A stretch of 64,000 nt of DNA from Pseudomonadota bacterium (GCA_023423275.1 JAFAFW010000096.1:26184-90183); one strand, 5' to 3'. Shown: positions 45,018 through 54,306, counted from the first letter of the stretch. Translations and numbers: made by a program. The notes: generated from the sequence alone by a model not told the origin.

Positions 45018-45032
45018 TATCAAATAGTGATA
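45018..45032. promoter_or_regulatory. Operator-like element TATCA-N5-TGATA (hydratase promoter)
   Basis: TATCAAATAGTGATA: TATCA and TGATA arms are perfect and the spacer is 5 bases. A 14-base part (TATCAAATAGTGAT) recurs inverted at 45155-45168, 123 bases away, on the other side of this divergent region. It lies 54 bases upstream of the enoyl-CoA hydratase start. Confidence 0.65.
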
Positions 45033-45153
45033 AAAAATATCGCATGATGCCGTACGCATGACCACCATGCGGGATCGTTGAAGTTCTTTGGTGACTGCAT
45101 AGTTGCAGGCCTTCCGGGCAAAATGTTCAACTCACTCCATAGAAGGCGGAAAA

Positions 45154-45168
45154 ATCACTATTTGATAA
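45154..45168. promoter_or_regulatory. Operator-like element AATCA-N5-TGATA (356-residue gene promoter)
   Basis: AATCACTATTTGATA contains the exact reverse complement of 45018-45031 over 14 bases. Its right arm is perfect and its left arm has one change. It lies 65 bases before the GTG at 45233. The pair of inverted copies in one divergent region points to a regulator that controls both directions. Confidence 0.65.
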
Positions 45169-45232
45169 CTTAGATTAATATGAGATATCCTTCACCAAAC
45201 TTGACTTCCGGCAATCGATTAAGAGGCCCCCT

Positions 45233-46303
45233 GTGACGACCGAAAACCTCACTGAGCTACGCGCCGATTGTGCGCTCGCTGCCAAATTCTGGGGCCGCAC
45301 ATTCGGCGCCTTGGGCGCGATCGTCTTCCGGGAGAAGGGGGAAGAGGCGATCAAACGGCTGTGGGCGCTCATGCTTCATCAGCATCAGCAGGGATTCTAC
45401 AAGCAGGGCCTCGTCAAGCTGGGGATCTCACCTGACGAGCCGCCCGCCGTGATCGCCGGCAAGTATCATTGGTACACGAATCTGATCGGTGGCCTGACGA
45501 TGGAGTACGTTGAGGAAACGCCCAAAAAGGTATGGATTCGCTATACCGCGCCGATGTGGACCTACCCCGGCACGACGATGATGGCCATGCCGGCTTCGCT
45601 CCGCAGGACGATCTTCTCGATCTGGCACCCTGCAAATGGCCGCATGATGGGCAACAAGCGTCTCGGCTGGGTCGCGACGAAGTTCGTGATGGAAGGTGCA
45701 CCTTACGACGAAGGCTATTTCATCGAATACGATCATGATCTCGCTCCCGGCGAGGAGCTCAAGTTCGAGCAGGCCGCGCATACGCCGGAGTTCGATCCCG
45801 CCAAGGCCCCGCGTCTCGATGAAAAGCTTTGGCCGGAAGCGCGAATGGTAAAGGCGCGGCGGAACTGGTCGCGTGAGTACGTTGCGACAACCCTCGACTG
45901 CCTGACGCAGATGTACGGTCCGCACACCGCATATTACCTGTGGGACCAGACCATGCGGTGTCTTGCCGTGCAGTATGCGCATGAGCTGAAGGCCGACGCG
46001 GGCGTAACCGGCAACGATGCCAAATCGATCGCCGCCTTCTTTACCCGCATGCTCAAGGCCCAGAATCAGGACTTCGAACTGCAGGAACTCCCCGGTGACA
46101 AATTCGCGATTTCCCTGAAGTCGTTTCTTCCGTTCGCCAAGGACGCGCCTGAAGAGCTTCGCCATGCGAGCTTCGCCTTCCAGAGCGTCGCCGCCTGGAC
46201 GCTGAATGGACGGATATCGGTCACCCGCCGTCCCGAGCCGGATGCGCGCAACCCGACCGCGGAAGTCTGGGAGATCTCGGACGCCGGCCGGTGGCTGTAT
46301 TAA
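45233..46303 (+). CDS. Protein of unknown function, 356 residues
   Basis: I do not recognise this protein. It has no signal peptide or membrane segment. The first 60 residues are helical (DCALAAKFWGRTFGALGAIV), followed by a mixed region with strands and many aromatic residues (KYHWYTNLIGGLTMEYVEE, KKVWIRYTAPMWTYPG, SIWHPANGRMMGNKRLGWV) and a helical C-terminus. Its GTG start follows AAGAGG. It is the first gene of the right-running unit with a CoA ligase and a nitroreductase and shares the operator-like element, so a role in the same pathway is likely, perhaps binding or modifying the CoA-ligated compound. Confidence 0.8.
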   Translation: MTTENLTELRADCALAAKFWGRTFGALGAIVFREKGEEAIKRLWALMLHQHQQGFYKQGLVKLGISPDEPPAVIAGKYHWYTNLIGGLTMEYVEETPKKVWIRYTAPMWTYPGTTMMAMPASLRRTIFSIWHPANGRMMGNKRLGWVATKFVMEGAPYDEGYFIEYDHDLAPGEELKFEQAAHTPEFDPAKAPRLDEKLWPEARMVKARRNWSREYVATTLDCLTQMYGPHTAYYLWDQTMRCLAVQYAHELKADAGVTGNDAKSIAAFFTRMLKAQNQDFELQELPGDKFAISLKSFLPFAKDAPEELRHASFAFQSVAAWTLNGRISVTRRPEPDARNPTAEVWEISDAGRWLY

Positions 46304-46334
46304 GCGTCTCAACGCCCTCACTGACGAGACTTCG

Positions 46335-47906
46335 ATGGCTTATATCGACCCGGCGACAACCGTCGCAGACCTGCTGGATGCGCGGGCCTGCGAGAACACG
46401 GACCACGTGTTCTGTAAGTGGAAGCAGGACCGCATCACTTATGGTCAGCTCGCCGCACGCGTGAACCGTTTCGCGAATGGCTTCGTGGCTCACGGCGTCG
46501 GCGCGGGCCATCGCGTCGGCGTGATGCTTCCGCATCATCCCGACCACATCTATATTCTGTTGGCGTTGGCTCGGATCGGCGCCGTGGCCGTGCCGATCAA
46601 TACGCATCTGCGCGGCGCCGGGCTCGAATACCAGATCAGCCACAGCGACCCGCAAGCAATCGTGACTGATGCGGAATTCGCCGAACAGGTTCTGCCTGCA
46701 CTCACCGCGACCGGCACAAAAGCAACTCTGTTCTGGCGGGGCGACACCCTTCCGGCGCGAGACGACAGTCTCCCGGTTATCGCCTTTGATGCGTTGATCG
46801 GCGCTTCCGAAACGCCGCCGCCACACAAAGCCAAGGCGGAGGATATCGTCGCGATCTGTTACACGTCCGGCACCACCGGTGCGCCGAAGGGCGTGCTCAT
46901 CACCGATGCCATGTATCGCGCGGCTGCAATCAGTTCGCTACGTATTTCAGGCATTCAGGATGGCGATGTACCGCTGTTCTGGGAGCCGATGTACCATATG
47001 TTCGGCATCGAGGTCGTTCTGCTGGCGCTCCACAAACCCGTGACGCTGGCGATGGTGGAACGCTTCAGCGCTTCCAACTTCTGGCGATGGGCGCGCGAGA
47101 CGGAGGCCACCCACATCCACTATGTCGGTGGCGTCCTCCAGCTCCTTCTCAAGCAATCGCCATCCGGCAACGACCGGAACCATAAGGTCCGCGTTGCCTG
47201 GGGCGGCGGATGCCCTCCGGAACTCTGGTACGAGTGCGAAGCGCGGTTCGGCTTCGACCTGCGCGACAGTTTCGGCATGACGGAAACAGCCGCGCTGAAC
47301 ATCATCAACACCGAGGATATCCCCGGCGCACTCGGACGCACGCTCCCCTACTTCGATGCACGCGTCGTCGATGACGAGGGTCGTCCCGCCGCAACCGGCG
47401 AACTCGGTCAGCTGCTGATCCGAGGATGCGAGCCGCACATCATCACGCCCGGGTATTTCCGCAATCCCGAAGCGACAGCGGATACCATTCGTGATGGCTG
47501 GCTGCAGACGGGCGATCTCGTACGCCAGGACGAACACGGCGTCTTCTGGTTCTTCTCGCGCAAGAAAGACAGCGTACGCCGGCGTGGTGAAAACATCTCC
47601 GCGTGGGAGGTCGAGCGCGTCATCAACGAGCATCCCGGGGTTGAGGAAAGTGCCCTCGTCATGGTGCGTAACGAATTCGGCGACGAAGACCTCAAGATCT
47701 TCATCAAGCCCGTCGCTGCGCCGTTCGATCCGGGTGTCCTGATCTCATGGTCGGCGACCCGCATGGCGAAATTCCAGGTTCCGCGTTTTGTTGCCTTCAT
47801 CGAGGAATTTCCGAAAACGCCGACACAACGCATCCGAAAGCATGAATTGTCCCGATCAATCGACGATTGCTGGGATAGTGAGAAGCAGGCTGCGGCTGCA
47901 AAGTAA
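46335..47906 (+). CDS. AMP-forming acyl-CoA ligase (second of two)
   Basis: The 523-residue product (start ATG 46335, MAYIDPATTVADLL) has the P-loop ICYTSGTTGAPKGVLIT (about 173-189), DSFGMTETAALNI, GDLVRQDEHGVFWFFSRKKD and a C-terminal PKTPTQRIRKHEL catalytic lysine, all intact. It resembles the ligase at 42584, so the two are probably ancient duplicates; whether they act on the same acid is unknown. It lies 31 bases after the unknown gene and 32 before the nitroreductase, so the three are one unit. Confidence 0.93.
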   Translation: MAYIDPATTVADLLDARACENTDHVFCKWKQDRITYGQLAARVNRFANGFVAHGVGAGHRVGVMLPHHPDHIYILLALARIGAVAVPINTHLRGAGLEYQISHSDPQAIVTDAEFAEQVLPALTATGTKATLFWRGDTLPARDDSLPVIAFDALIGASETPPPHKAKAEDIVAICYTSGTTGAPKGVLITDAMYRAAAISSLRISGIQDGDVPLFWEPMYHMFGIEVVLLALHKPVTLAMVERFSASNFWRWARETEATHIHYVGGVLQLLLKQSPSGNDRNHKVRVAWGGGCPPELWYECEARFGFDLRDSFGMTETAALNIINTEDIPGALGRTLPYFDARVVDDEGRPAATGELGQLLIRGCEPHIITPGYFRNPEATADTIRDGWLQTGDLVRQDEHGVFWFFSRKKDSVRRRGENISAWEVERVINEHPGVEESALVMVRNEFGDEDLKIFIKPVAAPFDPGVLISWSATRMAKFQVPRFVAFIEEFPKTPTQRIRKHELSRSIDDCWDSEKQAAAAK

Positions 47907-47938
47907 TCACGAACGAACCGCTAAGAGGGGGTGGCACG

Positions 47939-48649
47939 ATGATGACAATCGAGGAAGCCATCGTCGGTCGAAGGAGCATCCGGGCCTTCAGGAAGGATCC
48001 CGTTCCTCGCGATCTCGTCGAGCGCATTCTGAAAATCGCGAGCCGGGCGCCCAGTGGCTCCAACATCCAGCCCTGGCATGTTTACGTGCTGGCGGGAGCG
48101 GACAAGGACGCGCTGGTTCAGGATCTCATGCACGCGCACGAGAACAACGTCCCAGGGCAGCATGAATATCAGTATGATCCAAATCCGTGGTTCGAGCCCT
48201 ATCAGTCACGCCGCCGCAAGGTGGGTTGGGATCTCTACGGCGCGTTGGGCATTGTGCGCGGCGACACAGAGCGGATCCTGCATCAGGTAGGACGCAATTA
48301 CGCGTTCTTCGACGCACCAGTCGGCATGATCTTCACGATCGAGAGCAAGCTGCCCGTGGGCTGTTGGCTCGACTACGGCATGTTCATGCAGAACATCATG
48401 ATCGCAGCGCGCGGCTTTGGTCTGGATACCTGCGCTCAGCAAGCCTTCAGCCGCTTCTCGAAAATCATCCGCAACCATATCCCTTGCCCGGCTGATCACA
48501 CCATCATGTGCGGGATGGCTCTCGGCTATGCCGATGCGAATGCACCCGAAAACTGCTTCCCGACAGAACGGCGCTCACTCGAAGACATCGCGACCTTCAA
48601 AGGATTCGCCGCAACCGGGAAATGCAACGCCGATAGCGCCGAAAGCTAG
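47939..48649 (+). CDS. Nitroreductase family flavoprotein
   Basis: The 236-residue product is an FMN-dependent nitroreductase-family protein: IVGRRSIRAFRKDPVPRDLV at about 8-27 (FMN-binding Arg-rich segment), RAPSGSNIQPWHVYVL at about 36-51, and GMALGYADANAPEN near the C-terminus. Such enzymes reduce nitro groups, quinones, enoyl compounds or dehalogenate aromatics, using NAD(P)H. Being in a CoA-ligase operon, it may reduce an unsaturated or aromatic CoA intermediate; this is inference. Confidence 0.92.
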   Translation: MMTIEEAIVGRRSIRAFRKDPVPRDLVERILKIASRAPSGSNIQPWHVYVLAGADKDALVQDLMHAHENNVPGQHEYQYDPNPWFEPYQSRRRKVGWDLYGALGIVRGDTERILHQVGRNYAFFDAPVGMIFTIESKLPVGCWLDYGMFMQNIMIAARGFGLDTCAQQAFSRFSKIIRNHIPCPADHTIMCGMALGYADANAPENCFPTERRSLEDIATFKGFAATGKCNADSAES

Positions 48650-48951
48650 AACCTTGATCGCAGCGCCGTCTATATCGGTGTGCTGGAGTGCGAGGCTGAA
48701 GCGCGACGAGATGGATGGCGGAATGTGTACCAGGAAGGTGAGTTCCGCCCATCACCCCACTAATGCCCATTAGGTATTAATTCCCGGTGCAACGGATAAT
48801 TGCCGATAAGCATTGGCGCACCTAGACTGCAACCTCCCAGCAAGGGTCGCCCAACTCAATCTGACGCGAGTGGGCGACATCTCGCGTGGATGGCGGGTCG
48901 GATGAGCAAGGCTGGCTTGCTCGCTCCAAAGGGTCCATAGCAGGACAATCG
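48650..48951. other. Intergenic region before the Dpp-type operon
   Basis: About 300 bases with no supported gene. It should contain the end of the nitroreductase transcript and the promoter of the peptide importer. No strong hairpin, TATCA-N5-TGATA element or CtrA box was found. A short AT-rich part (ATTAGGTATTAATTCC, near 48770) may be part of the promoter. Confidence 0.55.
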
Positions 48952-49908
48952 ATGATCGTTCAGGCAATTCTCTATCGCGTACTCTACGCGTTGCCGATCC
49001 TGATCGGTGTGACCGTTATTTGCTTCGCGCTGATTTACCTGGGGCCCGTCGATCCCATCACTGCGATCACGCCTGATGACGCAACGCCCGAACAGATCGC
49101 GATGATCCGCCAAGCTTATGGCTTCGATCGCCCGCTACCGATCCAGTACCTGAGCTGGTTGGGGCAGGTCCTCACGGGAGATCTGGGAGTTTCGTTGCAG
49201 ACGCGGCAGCCGGTTGTGGAACTGCTGTTTCCTGCTCTGGCCAACACAATGATGCTGGCCTTGTTCGCGACCGCTTTGAGCTTCGTGGTTGCCTTTCTGC
49301 TGGGCACCATCGCTGCCGTCTATTACGGGCGCTGGCCGGATCGCGTGCTGAGCAGCTTTGCGGCGGTCTGCGTCAGCGTGCCGAATTACTGGTTCGCGAT
49401 CGTGCTGGTGGCAATCTTTTCGGTCGAACTGAATTGGTTGCCCGCAATGGGTATCGGCCCCGGCGGTTCCCGCAACTGGGCGTGGGATGCACAGCATCTG
49501 CGTCATCTCATTCTTCCGGTTATCGCGATCTCGATGATCCCGATCGGCGTGATCTCGCGCACCGTACGTGCTGCAATTCTCGAAACGCTCAGCCAGGAAT
49601 TCGTCGAGGCGCTGCGTGCCCGCGGACTTCCAGGATGGTGGATCATGTGTCATGTACTGCGCAACGCGGCGCCGACGATCCTCGCGGTTGCCGGACTGCA
49701 GTTTGGGCAGATGCTCGGCGGCTCGATTCTGATCGAGACGATTTTCGCTTGGCCCGGTTCTGGGATGCTTCTGTTCCAATCGATCTTCAAGCGCGACCTG
49801 CCTGTGCTGCAGGGCACGATCGCCGTGATTGCTCTGCTGTTCGTATTCATCAATCTGGCTGTCGACATCCTCCAAGCTTATCTCGATCCGAGGATCGAAC
49901 GCCGATGA
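48952..49908 (+). CDS. Peptide/amine ABC transporter permease, DppB type
   Basis: The 318-residue permease has the DppB layout: an N-terminal membrane helix (YRVLYALPILIGVTVICFAL), a periplasmic loop, and five further helices with the coupling loop QEFVEALRARGLPGWWIMCH. ATG 48952 is used because AGGA lies 7 bases upstream; the frame extends 22 codons further. It overlaps the DppC-type gene by four bases (ATGA). Confidence 0.93.
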   Translation: MIVQAILYRVLYALPILIGVTVICFALIYLGPVDPITAITPDDATPEQIAMIRQAYGFDRPLPIQYLSWLGQVLTGDLGVSLQTRQPVVELLFPALANTMMLALFATALSFVVAFLLGTIAAVYYGRWPDRVLSSFAAVCVSVPNYWFAIVLVAIFSVELNWLPAMGIGPGGSRNWAWDAQHLRHLILPVIAISMIPIGVISRTVRAAILETLSQEFVEALRARGLPGWWIMCHVLRNAAPTILAVAGLQFGQMLGGSILIETIFAWPGSGMLLFQSIFKRDLPVLQGTIAVIALLFVFINLAVDILQAYLDPRIERR

Positions 49909-50765
49909 TTGCCATGGCGAAGACACAGCGCTGGAGCGGGGGCGTTCTATCGTTCATGGGGCGCGACCCTTATACGACCGTGTTTGCTGCACTGGTCGTG
50001 CTGATCATTCTGTCGGCGGTCGCGGCGCCAATCCTGGCGCCGTTCGATCCCAGCACTGGCAACGCAATGAAACGTTTGGCTCCGATCGGCACCGTAGAAC
50101 ACCTGCTCGGCACCGATGAGCTTGGTCGCGATATGCTCTCGCGTCTTCTGTACGGCGGGCGGGTGTCGTTGCTGCTTGGTGTGCTGCCCGTGTTTTTCGC
50201 ACTCTTGATTGGTGGTACGCTTGGCGTTGTCGCCGGTTTCATGGGCGGATGGGTCAACATGGTGATCATGCGGACCATGGACGTCTTCTACGCGTTTCCA
50301 TCGGTGCTGCTTGCGATCGTGCTATCTGGTGCGCTTGGTGCCGGCCCTGGAAATCTTGTGATTGCGGTAACAGCGGTTCTCACACCGCAAATCGCGCGCG
50401 TCACCGAAAGCGTGACGACTCAAATTCGATCTTTCGGCTTCATCGAAGCGGCCCGCGCGAGCGGGGCCGGATCATTCATGATTATCCGGTACCACGTACT
50501 GCGCAATGTGGTCGGTCCCGTGCTGGTGTTTGCAACCAGTCTGGTCAGCGTCAGCATGATCATCTCGGCGGGACTCAACTTTCTTGGCTTTGGTGTTCAG
50601 CCACCCACGCCGGACTGGGGCTTGATGCTCAACACACTGCGCCAGTCGATCTGGATTAATCCCGATGTGGCAGCCCTGCCGGGTGTTATGATTTTCCTGA
50701 CCTCGTTCTGTTTCAGCCAGCTCAGCGACGGTTTGCGCCGTCTGCTCGACGTCAAACAGCAGTGA
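49905..50765 (+). CDS. Peptide/amine ABC transporter permease, DppC type
   Basis: The 286-residue partner permease has the DppC family marks GTDELGRDMLSRLLYGGRVS (about 78-97), the loop IEAARASGAGSFMIIRYHVL and C-terminal helices with NFLGFGVQPPTPDWGLML. ATG 49905 overlaps the DppB stop; an ATG at 49914 is possible. Both permeases are in the Dpp/Opp/Nik subfamily, whose substrates range from peptides to nickel. Confidence 0.93.
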   Translation: MIAMAKTQRWSGGVLSFMGRDPYTTVFAALVVLIILSAVAAPILAPFDPSTGNAMKRLAPIGTVEHLLGTDELGRDMLSRLLYGGRVSLLLGVLPVFFALLIGGTLGVVAGFMGGWVNMVIMRTMDVFYAFPSVLLAIVLSGALGAGPGNLVIAVTAVLTPQIARVTESVTTQIRSFGFIEAARASGAGSFMIIRYHVLRNVVGPVLVFATSLVSVSMIISAGLNFLGFGVQPPTPDWGLMLNTLRQSIWINPDVAALPGVMIFLTSFCFSQLSDGLRRLLDVKQQ

Positions 50766-50778
50766 GGGCGGCGTAAGC

Positions 50779-51780
50779 ATGGCAGCGTCCACAGCAGCTC
50801 TGGTCAAAGTTCACGGACTGCGGAAGCACTTCCATCAGAAGGGAGGCTTTGCCCAACCGGCGGCTACGATCCGTGCGGTGGAGGATATTTCTTTCGACGT
50901 GATGGCGGGCGAAACACTGGGTGTCGTCGGGGAGTCGGGTTGCGGAAAATCGACGGCGGCGCGGTTGATGCTGAAGCTCGTCCAGCCCGATGCCGGGGAG
51001 ATTACATTCGGTGGCCGTGCCATAGGCAGTAAGGCGCTTCCCATGCGCCAGTTTCGCCGTCAGGCGCAGATGGTATTCCAGGATTCGCATTCCTCCCTCA
51101 ACCCGCGCCTCACGATCGAGGATAGCGTTGCGTTCGCGCCAATCGTGCACGGCGTTTCCCGCCCGGAGGCGCGGCAGAAGGCGCGACGCGTGCTCTCCGA
51201 TGTCGGCCTCGCGGCGGATCGGTTCGCTGACAGATATCCGCATGAGCTATCGGGTGGACAGCGTCAACGCGTGAATATCGCCCGTGCGCTCGTGATCGAT
51301 CCACGGCTTGTGGTGTTCGACGAGGCAGTCTCGGCGCTCGACAAGTCGATCGAGGCGCAGGTTCTGGCGCTCATCCAGGAACTCAAAACACGCCTCGGCC
51401 TCACCTACGTTTTCATTTCGCATGATCTCAACGTGGTCCAGCACGTCTCGGATCGTGTCATGATCATGTATCTTGGCAAGGTCGTGGAGATCGGCGATGT
51501 CCGCGATATCTACCGGACGCCGCGCCATCCCTATACGAAAGCTTTGCTCGCCTCGCGGCCAAGCATGGATCCGGAGCGGCGTACCGAAGCGGTGCCGCTC
51601 GCCGGTGATCCCCCCAATCCAATCAATCCGCCGTCCGGTTGCCGATTCCGCACGCGCTGCCCGCTTGCAATGGAGGTTTGCAGCCGTGTTGAGCCGTCGC
51701 TGTCGCCGTTGATCGGCGGCACCGGTCATCAGGTTGCCTGCCATGCGGTGCCTGATCGCATTCTCGACGGAGCACTGTGA
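50779..51780 (+). CDS. Peptide/amine ABC transporter ATPase, DppF type
   Basis: The 333-residue ATPase has Walker A (GESGCGKSTA), Q-loop (MVFQDSHSSLNPRLT), signature ELSGGQRQRVNIARAL and Walker B (RLVVFDEAVSALD), then an oligopeptide-type C-terminal extension with the cysteine-rich SGCRFRTRCPLAMEVC, as in DppF/OppF. The stop overlaps the next gene's ATG by one base (TGATG). Both transport ATPases are needed for this importer class. Confidence 0.93.
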   Translation: MAASTAALVKVHGLRKHFHQKGGFAQPAATIRAVEDISFDVMAGETLGVVGESGCGKSTAARLMLKLVQPDAGEITFGGRAIGSKALPMRQFRRQAQMVFQDSHSSLNPRLTIEDSVAFAPIVHGVSRPEARQKARRVLSDVGLAADRFADRYPHELSGGQRQRVNIARALVIDPRLVVFDEAVSALDKSIEAQVLALIQELKTRLGLTYVFISHDLNVVQHVSDRVMIMYLGKVVEIGDVRDIYRTPRHPYTKALLASRPSMDPERRTEAVPLAGDPPNPINPPSGCRFRTRCPLAMEVCSRVEPSLSPLIGGTGHQVACHAVPDRILDGAL

Positions 51781-52595
51781 TGCCTGTCGTGGAAATTCGC
51801 GATCTGCGCATTGCTTTCGCTGCACGCGGGCGGACCGTTCAGGCCGTCGATGGCGTGGATCTGACGCTTGAGCAAGGAGAGGTGCTGGGGCTACTCGGCG
51901 AATCCGGTTCAGGCAAGAGCGTGACCTTGCGATCGATCCTGGGGTTGGTTCCGAAACGCCGGGCCATCGTCAGCGGTCACGTTCGCACGATGGGCGTCGA
52001 TGTCCTGACGGCAAGGGAGCGCGCGTTGCAGGCTCTGCGCGGTCCCAAGGTCGCGATGGTATTTCAGGAGCCGATGACGGCGCTTGATCCGGTCTACACG
52101 ATCGGCCGGCAGATCATGGAACCGATCGTCGCCCATGAAGGCGTGAGTTGGACCGAGGCCGGTCGGCGAGCGCGAGAGCTGCTGGAACGCGTCCAGATTC
52201 CCTCGCCGGAGCGGCGCTTGAATGCCTACCCGCACGAACTGTCCGGTGGACTGCGGCAGCGTGCGATGATCGCAATTGCATTGGCCTGCCGGCCCAAGGT
52301 GCTGCTTGCTGATGAGCCGACCACCGCGTTGGACGCGACGGTCCAGATTCAAGTGCTGCTCCTGCTGCGAGAACTCCAGAAAGACTTGGGCATGGCCGTT
52401 ATCATGGTCACGCACGACGTGGGCGTCGCGGCCGAGGTCTCGGATCGCATCGCCGTTATGCATCTTGGCAAGGTCGTCGAAAAGGGGACGGCTGTCGACG
52501 TGCTGAAGCGTCCGCAGCACGCCTACACGCAATCCTTGCTGCGCGCGACGCTTAGACCGGACGACGAGATGGAAGCGACAGTCACGCAGGTTTAG
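51780..52595 (+). CDS. Peptide/amine ABC transporter ATPase, DppD type, short
   Basis: The 271-residue ATPase has Walker A (GESGSGKSV), Q-loop (MVFQEPMTALDPVYT), signature ELSGGLRQRAMIAIAL and Walker B (VLLADEPTTALD). It stops about 20 residues after the HAYTQSLLRAT segment, so it lacks the cysteine-containing oligopeptide extension present in its partner and in typical 320-residue DppD. All catalytic motifs are intact. This may be a natural short form. Confidence 0.92.
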   Translation: MPVVEIRDLRIAFAARGRTVQAVDGVDLTLEQGEVLGLLGESGSGKSVTLRSILGLVPKRRAIVSGHVRTMGVDVLTARERALQALRGPKVAMVFQEPMTALDPVYTIGRQIMEPIVAHEGVSWTEAGRRARELLERVQIPSPERRLNAYPHELSGGLRQRAMIAIALACRPKVLLADEPTTALDATVQIQVLLLLRELQKDLGMAVIMVTHDVGVAAEVSDRIAVMHLGKVVEKGTAVDVLKRPQHAYTQSLLRATLRPDDEMEATVTQV

Positions 52596-52647
52596 CCATG
52601 CCCGCTGGTGCGGCTGGCTTTGGATTTAACTAGAAAGGGAGACACAC

Positions 52648-54267
52648 TTGAAACTGCTATCACGAATGTTTTTGCGCCGGGGCGCGAGCATTCTTGCTCT
52701 CGCTGTGGCCTGTTATGCGTTGCCTGCCGCTGCGCAGACGACGAAGGACACGTTGCGGGTCGGCATTAATATTGCCGAGCTGCCGACAGCGGATGGCCAG
52801 CCGACACAAGGTGGCACCGGATTCCGCTGGATGGGTTGGACCATCTACGATTCCCTCGTCTATTGGGATGTCACCCAGGATAAGACCGTTCCGGTTGAGA
52901 TTCCTTATCTCGCCGAGGAATATTTCGTTCGCCCCGAGGATAAGTCCAAATGGGTGTTCAAGCTGCGCAAGGGTGTCAAGTTCCACGACGGCTCCGACTT
53001 CAACGCCGACGCCGTGATCTGGAATCTGGAGAAGCTGTTCAAGAAGGACGCTCCCCAGTACGACCCCAAACAGATCAGCGCCACGGCGTGCTGCATGATG
53101 GACATCAAGGGCTGGACCAAGATCGACGATTACACGGTCGAAATGGATACCGGCACGCCTGATGCCAACACGCTTTATCGTCTGCCTTGGCTGCGGATGG
53201 CCAGTCCGACCCAGTGGAAGAAGCTGGGTAGCTGGGAGGCGTTCGAAAAGAATCCATCAGGTACCGGGCCGTTCAAGGTCGCGGAAATCATTCCCGGTCA
53301 GCGCGCCGTTCTTGTTCGCAACGAGAACTATTGGAACAAGGATCGCCTGCCGAAAATAGCGCGCATGGAGCTGCTGCCGATTGCGGACCACAATACCCGC
53401 ACCGCAGCGTTGCTGTCGGGCCAAGTCGACTTCATTGAAGCACCGCCGCCGGACATTATTCCGCGACTGGAATCGGCGGGCATGCAAATCGTTCGCAACC
53501 GCTATCCGCACATCTGGCCCTATATCCTGCGGGTTGCCGGGGACGCGACGCCCTTCAAGGACGTTCGCGTTCGCCAAGCGATCAACCTCGCCATCGACCG
53601 CGAAGCCATGGTCAAGATGCTGAGCGGAAATGCGCTGGCGGCCACGGGGCTGATGCTGCCTGACAGCCCGTGGTACGGATCGCCGTCGTTCAAGCTTCGC
53701 TATGATCCCGAAGAAGCGAAGAGGCTTCTGAAGGAAGCAGGATACGGACCGGAAAATCCGCTGAAGTTCACCATCCTGATCTCGCCGGGCGGTTCCGGTC
53801 AGATGCAGCCGCTGCCGATGAACGAATTCATCCAGCAGAACCTGAAAGCGGTCGGCATCGATCTCAGCTTCAATGTGGTTGAATGGCAGACCCTGCGCAC
53901 AATGCGCAACAAGGGCCCGCTCGACCCATCGAATATCGGCATTCACGGCGTCAACAACAGCTGGGATACGTCGGGTCCGGCGATCGGCATGGAGAACATC
54001 TTCGCGTCCTGGAAGATCTCTCCGAAGGGCGTCAACTGGGGTGTCCATGACGAAGAGCTGGACAAGGTGATCCAGCAGATCCAGACGACGTTCGATCGCG
54101 CCGAGGTCGATAAGCTGATGCAGAAGGCTCATGAAATCGTGGTCGATAAGGCCTACTGGCTCTACGTGGTCCACGACATCAACGTCCACGCCATGTCGCC
54201 GCGGGTAAAGAGTTTCCGCCCGGCCATCACGTGGTATGTCGACTACACGCAGATCACTGTCGAGTGA
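52648..54267 (+). CDS. Peptide-type substrate-binding protein, SBP family 5 (DppA-like)
   Basis: The 539-residue periplasmic protein has a Sec signal peptide (about 1-30; SILALAVACYALPAAAQ, cleavage after AQ or before TT) and the family 5 fold (WTIYDSLVYWD, WVFKLRKGVKFHDGSDFNAD, NPSGTGPFKVAEI, RVRQAINLAIDREAMVKML). It starts with TTG at 52648 behind AAAGGGAG; an ATG 6 codons in is the alternative. It is the last gene of the importer operon and is followed by a strong terminator. Substrates of this family include peptides, opines, glutathione and nickel. Confidence 0.93.
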   Translation: MKLLSRMFLRRGASILALAVACYALPAAAQTTKDTLRVGINIAELPTADGQPTQGGTGFRWMGWTIYDSLVYWDVTQDKTVPVEIPYLAEEYFVRPEDKSKWVFKLRKGVKFHDGSDFNADAVIWNLEKLFKKDAPQYDPKQISATACCMMDIKGWTKIDDYTVEMDTGTPDANTLYRLPWLRMASPTQWKKLGSWEAFEKNPSGTGPFKVAEIIPGQRAVLVRNENYWNKDRLPKIARMELLPIADHNTRTAALLSGQVDFIEAPPPDIIPRLESAGMQIVRNRYPHIWPYILRVAGDATPFKDVRVRQAINLAIDREAMVKMLSGNALAATGLMLPDSPWYGSPSFKLRYDPEEAKRLLKEAGYGPENPLKFTILISPGGSGQMQPLPMNEFIQQNLKAVGIDLSFNVVEWQTLRTMRNKGPLDPSNIGIHGVNNSWDTSGPAIGMENIFASWKISPKGVNWGVHDEELDKVIQQIQTTFDRAEVDKLMQKAHEIVVDKAYWLYVVHDINVHAMSPRVKSFRPAITWYVDYTQITVE

Positions 54268-54274
54268 TCGAACA

Positions 54275-54306
54275 AGAGGCGGCCTCTGATATCGGGGGCC
54301 GCCTCT
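54275..54306 (+). terminator. Intrinsic terminator of the Dpp-type operon
   Basis: AGAGGCGGCC (54275-54284) pairs perfectly with GGCCGCCTCT (54297-54306) across a 12-base loop, 7 bases after the stop codon. It is followed by CTATTCTTCAGTCTTTTG, a T-rich tail. This is a clear rho-independent terminator. Confidence 0.88.
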
